DNA of 64,000 nt from Adiantum capillus-veneris (lineage: Eukaryota; Streptophyta; Polypodiopsida; Polypodiales; Pteridaceae). Positions 35,801-47,800 of this stretch are shown here, in pieces. Location: contig CM043944.1 in the NCBI GenBank assembly GCA_014529385.2, positions 173,912,240 to 173,976,239 on the forward strand, given 5' to 3'. The position numbers and the translations under genes were made by a program. The notes under the pieces were generated by a model. It was not told where the DNA came from. It ran no database searches and saw nothing but the letters and a program-made list of their open reading frames with translations. Position 1 is the stretch's first letter, and each line of letters opens with the position of its first letter.

Positions 35801-38800
35801 TTACTGGCAGGTCTCGAGGGAGACTACAACTCATGCTTTATGGCAGAGTTTACATGCTATGTACGCGACATCCATGTCTACAGGGGAGTCTAGTCTCACT
35901 TCTATGTCCATGGGAGAGATTGATCCCACACGCAAGTCTCGACGGCATTGAGACTTGACATGTTGGCATTGTGGATATAGAGGGCACATTAGGTGTCGAT
36001 GTTTCAGGCGTTTGAGACAACGGAGGCGACAGATGCGTGATGCAGATTTGGGCACGACAGATGCTAGTGAGATCAGTACGGTGGTTACTGAGTATGCTTG
36101 TGACGGCGATGTCACATTTACATCTAGCTTGTCTTCAGACGATCTTATGTCTATGGATTGCATATCGGATTGCACATTGTCTTTACATTGGTTACTAGAT
36201 TCAGATGCTACTTTCCATGTCACGTCGCATCGTGAGTGGTTTAGCACGTTTTCTAGTGGGAGACTTGGTTGTGTGCACATGGCTGATGGTGCTGTGTATG
36301 ACATTGAGGGTGCAGGAGACGTATGTTTGTCCTTGCCCAGCGGTATGAGATTTACCCTGCGTCATGTGCGTTATGTGCCAGATCTGAGACGGGATTTGAT
36401 CTCAGTCAGACAGTTACACGATAGTGGATATCGAGTATCGCTGCTTGAGCGATCTTTTGCGTTGCATTTGGGTTCGCTAGTGATTGCGAGAGGTGCTAGA
36501 GTTGGCACATGGTTTCCATTGCTCGTAGTACTGGTGCGAGATGGTCGAGTCTTAATCTTATTACAGCCATGCAGAGAGCGAGAGACCCGGACAGTCTCTT
36601 TTGCTCATGGGTTGCAGGGTGCTTTGCATGGAGTGCAGAGTAGTGAGCTCGTTGTGCACACAGTTGGGGCACGACTTGAGCAGTCACACAGAGAGGTGAC
36701 AGAGTCAAACATGCATGCTTTGTTAGTGACTGAGCAAAGCAGAGAGTCAGTTGTGCGAGATACTTCTATGCAGGATAGACAGTTAGAGTGGTCTTGCTCT
36801 AGTGAGTCACGACAGGAGGACGTTGTGCAAGAGTCTATGCATAAGGAGTTAGAGCATGAGAGCTCTAGTGAGTCACAGCAGATTGAGTAGTCATGTTTGC
36901 AGTGGATGATTGCAGAGGAGACTGAGATGTCAGTTATTATGCAGTCATTCCTTTCTATGCTCGACAGTGAGCATGGGGATATAGTTGTGCAGGATATGTC
37001 TTCCAGCAGACACCTAGAGCAGCTGGTTTGCTCTGAGGTTGCACGACAGGTTGATGCGTCTTTTGCGGACAGTCAGGAGATGCATGTGGCTGACACGCCT
37101 TGTCAGTCAGAGATGCCTATTGCCAGGGATATATATGTTGATGCATGCTCCGTAGAGCTAGTAGGGCCTGCTAGCATTGCATCGGCATTTGGTGGTCTCA
37201 TGTATGAGATGCTGATCTTGAGACCGGATATCGTAGCTGCAGTGGGAGCATTTGCAGTTGGGGTTGTCAGTCGTTTGTTGATTGATGATGGCATAGTGCA
37301 CAAGGGAGATATGCAGGTATTGCGTACATACTTGCAGTACGTGTGCGGTATGTCTGGTGGTGTATGGACTTACACGGGTGCAGGACAGCCGGATGCACAC
37401 GATCACAGCTAGCCAGTGGGCATCGGTTGAGAGCGGTTTTCTCTCGCCTTTTGTAGTCTTTAGACTAGGTTCTCTTGCTTAAAGGCACAGTCGTCTTTAA
37501 GTGGGAGGTTGTTGGGGTATAGGCGCCTGTGCCTTGCTCGGCCGCCCAGAGTCTGGGCGTCCACTGACTTGTATACCTTATACATAGCATAAGTGTATAG
37601 GGGGCTGCTCACTCTTTTGAGTCTCCCCACCCACATCTGTGTGTCTGTGTGTCGTGTGTCTCCTTCTCTCTCTCTCACTCTCCGTCTGTGGTGCTCCCCG
37701 ATCCCCTTCAGAGCCTTTTTCCTCGGCAACAATTTTTTACCTCTTGCCATAGTCACTGATTGCTGACTGTACACACTGTAGTAGTGTCTTTTATACAACC
37801 CAACAACTTATACAAACTTACAGCAGAGTAGATTCTGTAACGTCCCCAGAGCATACATGGAAAATATCCCCAGCTCATACATTTCTCAGCACATCACTGC
37901 GTGTCTCACTCAACTGCAACTCTGTCCCAAATACAATTGCAACTCTACAAACAACACTATCCATATGTGTGCTTCTGAGAAACTGGTAGGGTGAAAATCG
38001 GAGAGAGGCCAAGGATTTAGTATCAAGGATTTAGTATCAACTAAGCAAGACAGCCAACTGATCATACGCCTGTTGACAGTACGGTGCAGATAGGCTGTTG
38101 CTTGAATAGGTCGAGGGATGAGTTGCTTGGATAGGCCGAGAGAGAAGACAGGTGGCGGATGATGTTGGGCAACGGCGAGGGTAAATTTTCCGGGCGAGGG
38201 AGAGAGAGGGAGACGAAGACTTGATCGGGGGCGAGGCGCGAGGGTTAGATGGGGGGGGGGGGGGGGGGGGGAGCGAGAGCAGGGTAAGGCGAGGGGTCGA
38301 TTGGGTAGGGACGAGGGGTCGATAGGGGGGGTGGGGGCGAGGGCTGGGTAGGGGCGAGGGGTCGATAGGGGGGGGCGAGGGCGAGGGGAGGAGAGGCAAG
38401 GTGTAGAGAGAGGGGGGGCGAGGGGTCGATGGGGGGGAGGGGGGGAGGGTGAGGTATCAAGAGGGGGGGCGAGGGCTGGGTAGGGGCGAGGGTGAGGTAG
38501 GGGAGGGCGAGGTGTAGAGAAGGGGGAGCGAGGGCTGGGTAGGGGCGAGGGGTCGATAGGGGGGAAGGGCGAGGTGTAGAGAGAGGGGGGGGGGGGGGGG
38601 TTTGGGTAGGGGGGCGAGGGGTGGGAAAGGAGTCCAGGGGTAGATAGGGCGAGGGTTAAATTAGGGGGCAAGGGGTGGGTAGGAGCGAGGGGTAGAAAGA
38701 GAAGTAGACTGGGGGGGTAGGGTCGGGAGAGAGGGGGTTTTCATAAGAGGCCCAGGGACACAGCAAAAGATGGGACACACTAAGGCAAGGGCGCAGTGAG

Positions 38801-41800
38801 CGAGAAAAAGAAAAAAAAAGGCAGAGATAGAGAGATAAAAGAGAGGGAGAGATAAAGGCTGCCAGAGATAGAGAGATAAAAGAGATCTAAAGATAAATTT
38901 TTTTTTCTGTTCTCCTCTATTAGGATTTGGGCTTCTCATTAACCAGATGTGGGCTATCAGAAAGGTTAGAGGAAAATTTGCACCCTCGAGCAAACTTGCC
39001 TTGCATGTGTGAGAGACAGGGAACAGAGAATCAAATGAAAGGAGGAAGGCATCAGGATTGAAGCATATTGAGGAGTGTTACGAAAGAGATCGCACCCGAA
39101 AGGCAAAGAGAGAGATGTGAGTGTGTGATAAGTTAGAGACGGAAAAGGGAGATGTAGCAGAACAGGTTTAAACATCGAACAATATCCAAAAATCAAAGAT
39201 CTATCCGACAAGACTTGAACCTCGTATATTTAAGAAAATTACAAGAACAGAAAGGCAGCAGAGACAGAACAACAGTAAAGTTGGATTATAGTAGGACTCC
39301 AAAAACCCACTTATCTCAATGAGATGAGAGCAAAATGGATGCACGCAGTGAAACAAGGGGAATTTTTAAAGATAACAATGACTACAACTGAGATGAGAAC
39401 TGTCATGAGGAAGATTGGAGAAGAGTGGAAAATGGTAAGCCAGAGAGAGAGAGAGCTGAGGAGGGGATAATCATATGGTGGTGGAATAGATATCATCATC
39501 AAATTTCTATATAATCAGGGCGAGCGATAGCACTTGATTCTTGATCTATTTACCAGTGCTAAGGTAACACCCTCTAGAGTGACTATCTGGACAGTGCCCT
39601 GTGGCAAAATCTCTTGTACCATGAAAGGCCCTTGCCAGGCTGGGACCAGCTTCTTAGCTTTTTTCAGATACTTCGCTTGATAGAGTAGCACCAGTGTTCC
39701 CTGCGTTATTTTCGGCTTTCCGAGATGGCGATCATGCCACGCTTTGAGACGAAGTTGCTCGGCTTGGAGATAACATCCTACTTTCTTCTGACATTGAGAG
39801 ACGAGAGAGGTTTGCGGAAGCAATCCCCGCTGTGACACGGACACTTCCCACTCTTGCTGAACCTGAGTTGAACTCATATGGTGCAATTGCTTCTAGATTG
39901 AAAGCTAGCTGGAATCGGGTGTAGTTGGTGGTGGTCTTGAAGTTGCTCGGCTTGGAGAGCATGTGAAGATAACATCCTGCTTTCTTCTAACATTGAGAGA
40001 CGAGAGAGGTTTGCGGAAGCAATCCCCGCTGTGACACGGACACTTCCCACTCTTGCTGAACCTGAGTTGAGAACTCATATGGTGCAATTGCTTCTAGATT
40101 GAAAGCTAGCTGGAATCGGGTGTAGTTGGTGGTGGTCTTGAAGTTGCTCGGCTTGGAGAGCATGTGAAGATAACATCCTGCTTTCTTCTAACATTGAGAG
40201 ATGAGAGAGGTTTGCGGAAGCAATCCCCGCTGTGACACGGACACTTCCCACTCTTGCTGAACCTGAGTTGAACTCATATGGTGCAATTGCTTCTAGATTG
40301 AAAGCTAGCTGGAATCGGGTGTAGTTGGTGGTGGTCTTGAAGTTGCTCGGCTTGGAGAGCATGTGAAGATAACATCCTGCTTTCTTCTAACATTGAGAGA
40401 TGAGAGAGGTTTGCGGAAGCAATCCCCGCTGTGACACGGACACTTCCCACTCTTGCTGAACCTGAGTTGAACTCATATGGTGCAATTGCTTCTAGATTGA
40501 AAGCTAGCTGGAATCGGGTGTAGTTGGTGGTGGTCTTGAAGGAGGTACGATAAGCCCAAATTGTGCCGAGGATAGCCTGAGCCCAAGATGTTGGATGCAG
40601 GTGACAAGCTTTCCTGAGAAGCGCGATTAGCACGTTGTTAGTGCTCTCAGCTTGCCCATTTGCTCTAGGATAGTACGAGCAAGATTTGCGATGAAAAATC
40701 TTGTAGTTCGTGAGGAGTGTGGAGGTTAGGTCGTTGACGAAATGACTACCTTGATCACTGGTGACTTCCAGAGGACACCCAAACCTGCAAAAAATATTTT
40801 CATACAAAAATTTTGCGACAGTGGCGGCTGTACAGTCGATGGTAGCCACCACTTCGGCCCACTTTGTTGCATAATCTGTTGCTACCAGGAGATACTTACA
40901 ATTACCGGGTTGAGCAGGTGGAGTAACTGGACCAACAAAGTCCAAGCCCCATCGCTCAAAGGGCAACCATGCCATAGATACCTGCAGAGGGCGATTGGAT
41001 TGTTTGCTAGGCTTGGGTGCACATCGCTGACAGACATCCCAAATCTTGACATGAGCAATAGCATCTCTAGATATACAGGGCCACTATAAGCCTGTTTGTA
41101 AGTTTTTTTGCGCCGTGATGTGACCAGGGTAATGGCCACCTGTAGGACCACTGTGTGAATCTTCTAGAATGTGGTCTACTTCATGAGGAGAGACACACCT
41201 GCACAGCACACCATCTGGCCCAGATTTGTAGAGCTGTCCCCCAATCAAAGAGAAGGGTCTAGACTTCAGCAAGAGTCTTCTTTTTTTGCAAGGGAGAAGC
41301 ATTCTCAGGATATAGGCCAGTAGAGAGAAGATGTAACATATCTCCATACCATTCTGGGATAGTGGCGACCTTAAAGAGATGACTATCTGGGAAGTCATCA
41401 TCAACCCCAGTATCGGGCTCACCTGTATATATGCGAGAGAGATGGTTGGCCATGACGTGCCGCTTGCCTGGACTAAGAACTACTTTGAAGTCGAATTCCT
41501 CGAATATCAGTAGCCACCTCCAGACTCTTCCTTCAACTTGGGGTTTATTCAGAAGATAGTGTAGCGCATGATGATCCGTGATGATAGTGAAGTGAACCCC
41601 TAACAAGTAATGACGAAACTTCGGTAAAGAATACACCATAGCCAAACCTTCCCTTTCAGTGGTGCTGTAGTTGCGCTCTGCTTTGGTGAGCAGGTGACTT
41701 GCATAGTGAACGGAGAAATCCAGGTTGTACTCCTTACTAGGCTGAGTCAACACAGTCCCCACAGCGAGTTGACTGGCATCAGTATGAACATGAAAAGGGA

Positions 41801-44800
41801 GAGATCAATCTGGAGCCATTAAAATAGGTGCTTCAGTGAGGCGCTTTTTGAGGTATTCTAATGCTTCAGCCTCAGGTTTTAACCATACTGTAGCACTAGT
41901 GAGTCGGGTCAATGGTTGAGCCACCTGTGCATACATTCGTATGAACCTGGGATGGTAGCTTGTGTGGCCTACAAAGCTCTGAACACCTTTCGGGTTGATG
42001 GATAGGGAGATGACGTCATAGTTCCAGGCGCATGGGTTCAGCATAGACAAATTGCCCCCCTTCCAGTACTCACTGGAGGCACCCTCCCTGACTCTTACAC
42101 AGTCCGAGATCACCAGGCTCATCCGCTAGGACCTGACTCAGCTAGACACCAGGAGGACATGGATACAGCCGCACAGGAGTTGGGCACGAAGATGGCTTTC
42201 TACAGAGAGCATCTTCTCTAGCTTACTAACTTCCCGTTTGCGGGTGAAACTACCGTTCACATTGGCCATACAATGTCCAACCATTTGCAACTTCAAAAAG
42301 AGGGTCTCAAAAATAAAACAAAAATCATTGGAAAGAAACCAAAAACTAAGGTTAGCAGTTGCCACGTCCTCGTTAACAGTTGCCACGTCCTTGTGACAAT
42401 GTCTGGGTACAAAATAAAAGCTAAAATGAACATCAATGTCCGAGGATGTCTGGTATCGGGGGGTGTCCGAGGATGTACTCCATTGGTGGCTGAAGAACAT
42501 CGTAAATGCCCGCCTCTATAAATAGTTGTCTTGGATGTCTCCTATGCTGTGCTAGAATAGTCTTGATCCTCTGATGGTGCCTTCGTCGATGTCGTGGTGG
42601 CCCTCGTAGACGCGGTTATCTAGCTCTCCCAAGTTCAATGTCTGTGTCAGTCAATATACTTCTGGTATATGTGGACTTTGAAGTCTGTTGTGAAGCTTGC
42701 TCATTGGATAACGGACTCTTTTCTCTAAAGAAGTCAGTGATCTCCCTCTGTGAATGTCTCCCACTGTCTAATCTCCTCAAGAGACTGTTCCTGTGTTTGT
42801 ACAGCTCTAGCAAAAACAACTCGACACATCATATCCCATCGGATAAATGAGTGTCCATATAGGTAAGTCTGATCACATATCCATCCCCTGTGAGCTCAAG
42901 AAGATGCTCTCTATAGAAATCCATCAAGCTCTCGTGTTGTCTCTCTCCATGTACTCCTGGTGTCTAGTTGAATCAAATCTTGTTTGTTGAGGTGGGTAAT
43001 CTTGGTCCGTGTGAGGGACAAGTAGGGTGCATCTCAAAAAGGGGTTAGTCTATCCATACTAAATCCATTTCGCTTAAACCATGATGTCATCTGTGCCTAC
43101 CAACAAGATGTCTCCTTGTGAGGCAAGTTGTTGAGAAGACTCCAAAGTTAGGCGAGCATATCTATTTGTGGGGAGATCCCATATACTTTGTATAAAAGAG
43201 ATAGATCTGGTAAGTGTCTCTATGACCAGAGGGGGAGCAGCAAGCTCTGTCACAAAGTGATGACGTGGCGGACAGCAGAAACCCTAAAATTCTTGCAAAC
43301 CCTAAAATCTGCCAGAAACCCTAATTTGCAGAAAACCCTAATTTCTGGAAACCCTAACTGCTGGCTGAAACCCTAATTTCTGGCGCCAGTGCCACGTGGC
43401 AGGGTTGTACGGATTTTCCGGAAATTGCGCTGCAATTTGCGCTGGCAGCTTTTGGGCGTTGCTTTTTGCATGAAAGAGAGAGAACTTGCTTTTTTTTTAA
43501 ATTAAAAAAAAGAGACTCTCTCTAAGAGAGAGAACTGATGCTTTTGATTTTGAAAGCTTTTGGGGCTCTGCTTTTGGGCATCCCTTGTACCTTTAAATAT
43601 GTGGAGAGGGCTTCACTTCTCAGAGCATCTGGACGCAGAGTCTGAGAGTGAAACCCTAGCCACTCTCTTGTACTTTGATCTGATTAATATAAAAAGAAAT
43701 ACCGAAAGGGGCGCCAGTCTTTGGGGCCAATATCTCTAGGCACGGAACTCCGCCGGGCCAGCGCAAATCTATTGTGATCTGTGAATTGTTTTGAAGTGGT
43801 TATTTGGTGCTGTCGCGGTTGATTATTGACTTGGAGTGTCCAAGTTTGTTTTAATGGTATCAGAGCACGGCCGATTTCTCTTCTACGGGAAATCCGATCC
43901 CTTTGCATCTGGAGATGCGGGCAGGGATCACAACGAAGATTCCGGCACGGAGTATGGCCCGCCTAGGCCTACTCCAGCGGAGCAGCGAGAGATGGAGCGT
44001 CGAAAATTGATCGATGATGCAACAAAGATGATGCTCAATTTTGCCAAGGACCTGAAGATGGCAAAATATATGAACCAGACCTCTTTGGAAGAGGTACAGA
44101 GGGAGTGGCAGAGAACCACAACACCACTCCCGAAACCCGCTCTCAAGAAACCTTCTGCCTCCAAGAAATATACGGAGAAGGAACTGGTGAACGTGGTTGA
44201 TGCACGGATTGCTCAGCTTTTCGACGTGCAAAAGAAAGGCAAAAAGCATGGCAAAAAGCAGAAGAAAGGCACTGACTTCCCGGGATATTTGGGTCGTCGG
44301 TCGACATTTGACAAGGCAAAGAAATTGAAGAAGCGCGTCAAGTTTGAAGACCTACCCAGTTCTTCTTCTTCTTCTTCTTCTTCTGACAGTTCTTCTAGCT
44401 CTTCAGACTCGAGCGAAGAAGACAGGAAAAGCAAAAAGCGAAGCAAGAAACAACGCTTCAGAAAGGGCAAGAAAAAGGCAAAGAAGGCTACATCTCGCCC
44501 ACTGAGTGACAGTTCTACTGAGGACTCGTCTACAGACAGCTCAGATTCTGATGATGAAAACTTTTATGCGAACAAGAAGAATTTTTACAAAGCCAACCAG
44601 TATGACTTTCTCTTAGATGAAAGCGAGAAAGTCCGAGAGTTTAAGGAAGGTGGCCACTCGATCAAGTTTGATACTTTTTCAGGATACTCAGATGCTTCGA
44701 AGGCTTTGTCTTTTATACAACAGTTTGACATTGCTTTCGCGGGAGGACGCTATTCAGAGCACTCCAAGATTCGGAGAGCTACCTCTTACCTTAAGGGGAA

Positions 44801-47800
44801 TGCTCGTACTTGGTGGTCCACGCTTCTTTTAAACAAGACTGCGCCAGTTAAATGGTTGAAATTTAAGAAGCTTTTTATTTTTTCTTGGTTGACTCAAGAG
44901 TTTGAGCGAGATATACGCGCTGCTTGGAACCATCTTCGGATGACCAAGAAAGATACAATCAATGCTTATTGTGAAAGATTCTGGAGCTCTTTTCTACCCG
45001 CCTCTTCATTCAAAAAGATCTCGTTCAGAGAACAGATTGAGCGGTTCACCTTGGGTCTACCTACAGAGATCCGAGATCAGTGCTTGGAACAGAAGTCAGC
45101 TTCTATTCAGGAGTTGATGAGTCATGCGAAGTGGGGCTTTGCCATTCACTCTGGCAGTCTGACCTACCCCACAGATGAGGCTATGACACAACGAGCCGAA
45201 CAGACTTCTGGGAATGAAAGTAGAAAGAAAAAAGAGCAACCAAGAGAAAAATGATGCACGACCCAAGCTTACTCCTGAGGAGAGAGCTCGCTTCATCAGA
45301 GAGGGGAAGTGCTTTGGATACGGGGAACATGGACATATCTCCACGAAGTGTCCTAAAAAGGCACAGAAAGAATAGAATGATAAAGACGACGACAGGTGTG
45401 AGAGTTCGAGAGCAGCTGAGGAATGTGGCAGAAAAGGCAGATAGAAAAGCAGAACTGGTACCACATGGCGTGGGACCTGTACCGAATCTAATGAATGAAA
45501 GTACAAACTTTGCCGCTTTTGGGGCAAAGTGAAGGATCAGGAAGCTCTTTTAAAGGAGCCAAGGCCAACTTCTTTTCACTTGGAATTGGTGGCTCGATTT
45601 GGAATTATGCCCGACATACTGATGCCACAGGCGAAGTTAGTTCGACTGGCACCTGGATGGGATGTTGCCATTACACCAATCATTCGCAAACTTTGTTTGC
45701 AATGACAAGGGTGTTCAGGGCACGCGAGTGACGTTCTACTCAGGATCCCTTGGTACCACAAGAACTATGCCGTGGTTGACTACCGGGCCGAGAAAGCGAC
45801 TTTGATAAATGAAGGGCTTAGAGATTGTACTTGATAAACTTCAGTTTCTTACTCATTCTTTTGGGAGAGAACTGAACGCTGGATAAAGGTTGAATATGTT
45901 TTGACCTGATCAAAAGAACGCCAAGATTTTTCTCCACACTCATGCCGATTGCTTTTCAGAGGGCCTGAAGATCAAACCATTGATCTGATACCTGGAAGCA
46001 CGCCACCGAATCGGCCAGCTTACCGTGTGAGCCGAGTACAGAATGAAAAGATTATGAGCCCAGTGAAAGACCTCTTGGAAAAGGGTCTTGTCCAGCCTAG
46101 TACTTCACCGTATTGCTCTCCAGTGTTGTTGGTTTTGAAGAAAGACGGATCTTGGAGAATGTGCATCGATTATAGCACTCTCAACGAAATCACCATCAAG
46201 AACAGATTTCCGATTCCTAAAATCGATGATATACTTGACAGGTTACAGGGATCCTCGTGCTTTAGCAAGATTGACTTGAAGAGTGGATATCATCAGATCA
46301 GGATAGCGCCAGGAGATGTCTACAAGACAGCTTTTCAGACGGCTTTTGGGTTATTTGAGTTTCTGGTGATGCCGTTTGGCTTAACCAATGCTCCTGCGAC
46401 ATTTAACCGGATGATGGACAGGATTTTTTTTCGAGAGTACAGGCTATTTGTTGGCACTTTCTTTGACGACATCATTGTTTTCTCCAAGAATGAGGCAGAA
46501 CACAGAGATCATCTCCTTCAAGTCTTTCAGGCATTACGAGATCACACACTAGTGATTAATGCTAAGAAAAGTGAATTTTTCCTACCATGGATAGACTTTT
46601 TGGGACACATTGTGTCAGCAGCACAGCAGGAGTGCAAATGGACCCGGCCAAGATAGAGACTATCCGTGATTGGCCCGATTTGAGAAATGTCCATGAGGTT
46701 AGAAGCTTCTTTGGACTGTGTTCGTACTACAGGCGGTTGATACGAAAGTTTGCAGAGGTTGCTTCCCCTTTGCATACCTTGACACAGAAAGGAGTACCTT
46801 TTTCGTGGGGACCCACAGAGGTGACTGCCTTTCAGACGTTGAAAGAGAAATTGACTACGGGACCTATTTTGACTTTGCCGGACTTGCAGAAGTCATTTGA
46901 AGTATTTTGTGATGCTTGTGGTCGTAGTCTGGGTGCGGTCTTGATGCAAGAAGGCCATGTCATAGCTTACGAGAGTCGTTTGTTCTCTAGGCCGGAGATG
47001 ACAACACAGATTTATGAGAAAGAGCTTTTGGCGGTTATCCATGCTCTTACTCAGTGGCGGCATTACCTACTCGAAGCGGATTTTACTGTCTTTACAGACC
47101 ATCAGAGTTTGCGCTACTTCTTGTCACAGAAGCAGCTTTCGGAAAAGCAGATGCGGTGGGTGAACATCTTGTCACAGTTCCACTTCTAGATTGTCCATGT
47201 GCAGGGCCAGAAGAATGTAGTGGCAGATGCTTTGTCTAGGAAACCGTTGGTTCTGGCTATTTTCGCGATACATCATAGGAGCTTCGAGGATATGGTCGAT
47301 CAATGTGCCACAGATACAGATTTTGCAGATATTTTCACACGGATACGGGATGGGGAGACAGTAGCTGGATACTCCCTTCGGGAAGGCTACTTGATGAAAA
47401 AGACTATGTTGTGCGTTACACAGCCGTTGAGGGAAAAGGTTATGACTGAATGCCATTGTCCACCTTTTACGGGTCACCGCGGCATTGCTACCACCATGAA
47501 AGGGGTAGAGAGATATTTCTTTTGGCCGAGACTCAAGAAAGATGTGGAAGAGTTTGTGCGCAGTTGCTTGGTATGCCAGAAGGTCAAGTTTAACATGCAT
47601 AAAGCACAGGGATTGTTACAGCCTTTACCCATACCTACCCGCCCCTGGGAAAGTATAGCGATGGATTTCATTTTCGATCTCCCGAGAACACAGAGTGGTC
47701 ACGATGGTATCTGAACTGATATTGACAGATTTAGCAAACATGCTCATTTCATTCCAGTGAAGAAAACAGTCAAGCGGGATCACTTAGCGAGACTATTTGT

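Larger units (their letters stand above)
33980..37710 (+). mobile_element. Small copia-like LTR element with gag and protease only
   Basis: 3731 bp with two 201-bp LTRs differing at only a few positions, a PBS, a polypurine tract (AAGTGGGAGGT, 37499-37509) and a 5-bp duplication. The single long frame holds a copia-type gag, a CCHC knuckle and a protease-like region, then about 300 residues of unknown sequence. Integrase, reverse transcriptase and RNase H are absent. It fits the class of terminal-repeat elements with gag (TR-GAG), which must be mobilised in trans. Confidence 0.85.
32231..37754 (-). pseudogene. Orphan ORF of unknown function, split by the copia-like element
   Basis: Not recognised as a known family. 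On the minus strand it starts at ATG 37754 (MARGKKLLPRKKA), is interrupted by the element at 33980-37710, and resumes at 33974 with an acidic stretch (EEIYETEEESEPSS). It then has a Ser/Lys-rich part (DSGSASNNGSSSDKEKDPKG) and a globular part with QLDNLGIKSLAEAILPDDIP, SKADTIKACKALFEPDHPDL and PLCDGLYCLIKNIPCG. A basic patch (KKKQKKRVKVV), a Pro/Ser/Thr-rich linker and a coiled-coil C terminus (LRQALHVKSQTIDDLKAQMQ) end at 32231. At least three frameshifts or stops (near 33850, 33518 and 32850) break it. It resembles a structural or DNA-binding protein of a transposable element; that is inference. Confidence 0.55.

Noticed and set aside
37910-38671. 253-residue proline-rich minus-strand ORF
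   Set aside because: It is the complement of a G-rich minisatellite. Codons follow the repeat, with no conserved motif.
38200-40545. CRISPR-like repeat/spacer array
   Set aside because: The repeats are tandem without unique spacers, and this is plant nuclear DNA.
43855-43866. A tRNA gene at TGGTATCAGAGC
   Set aside because: Only the 12-nt primer-binding complement is present. There is no cloverleaf or A/B box. The same applies at 34182, 58547 and 63416.
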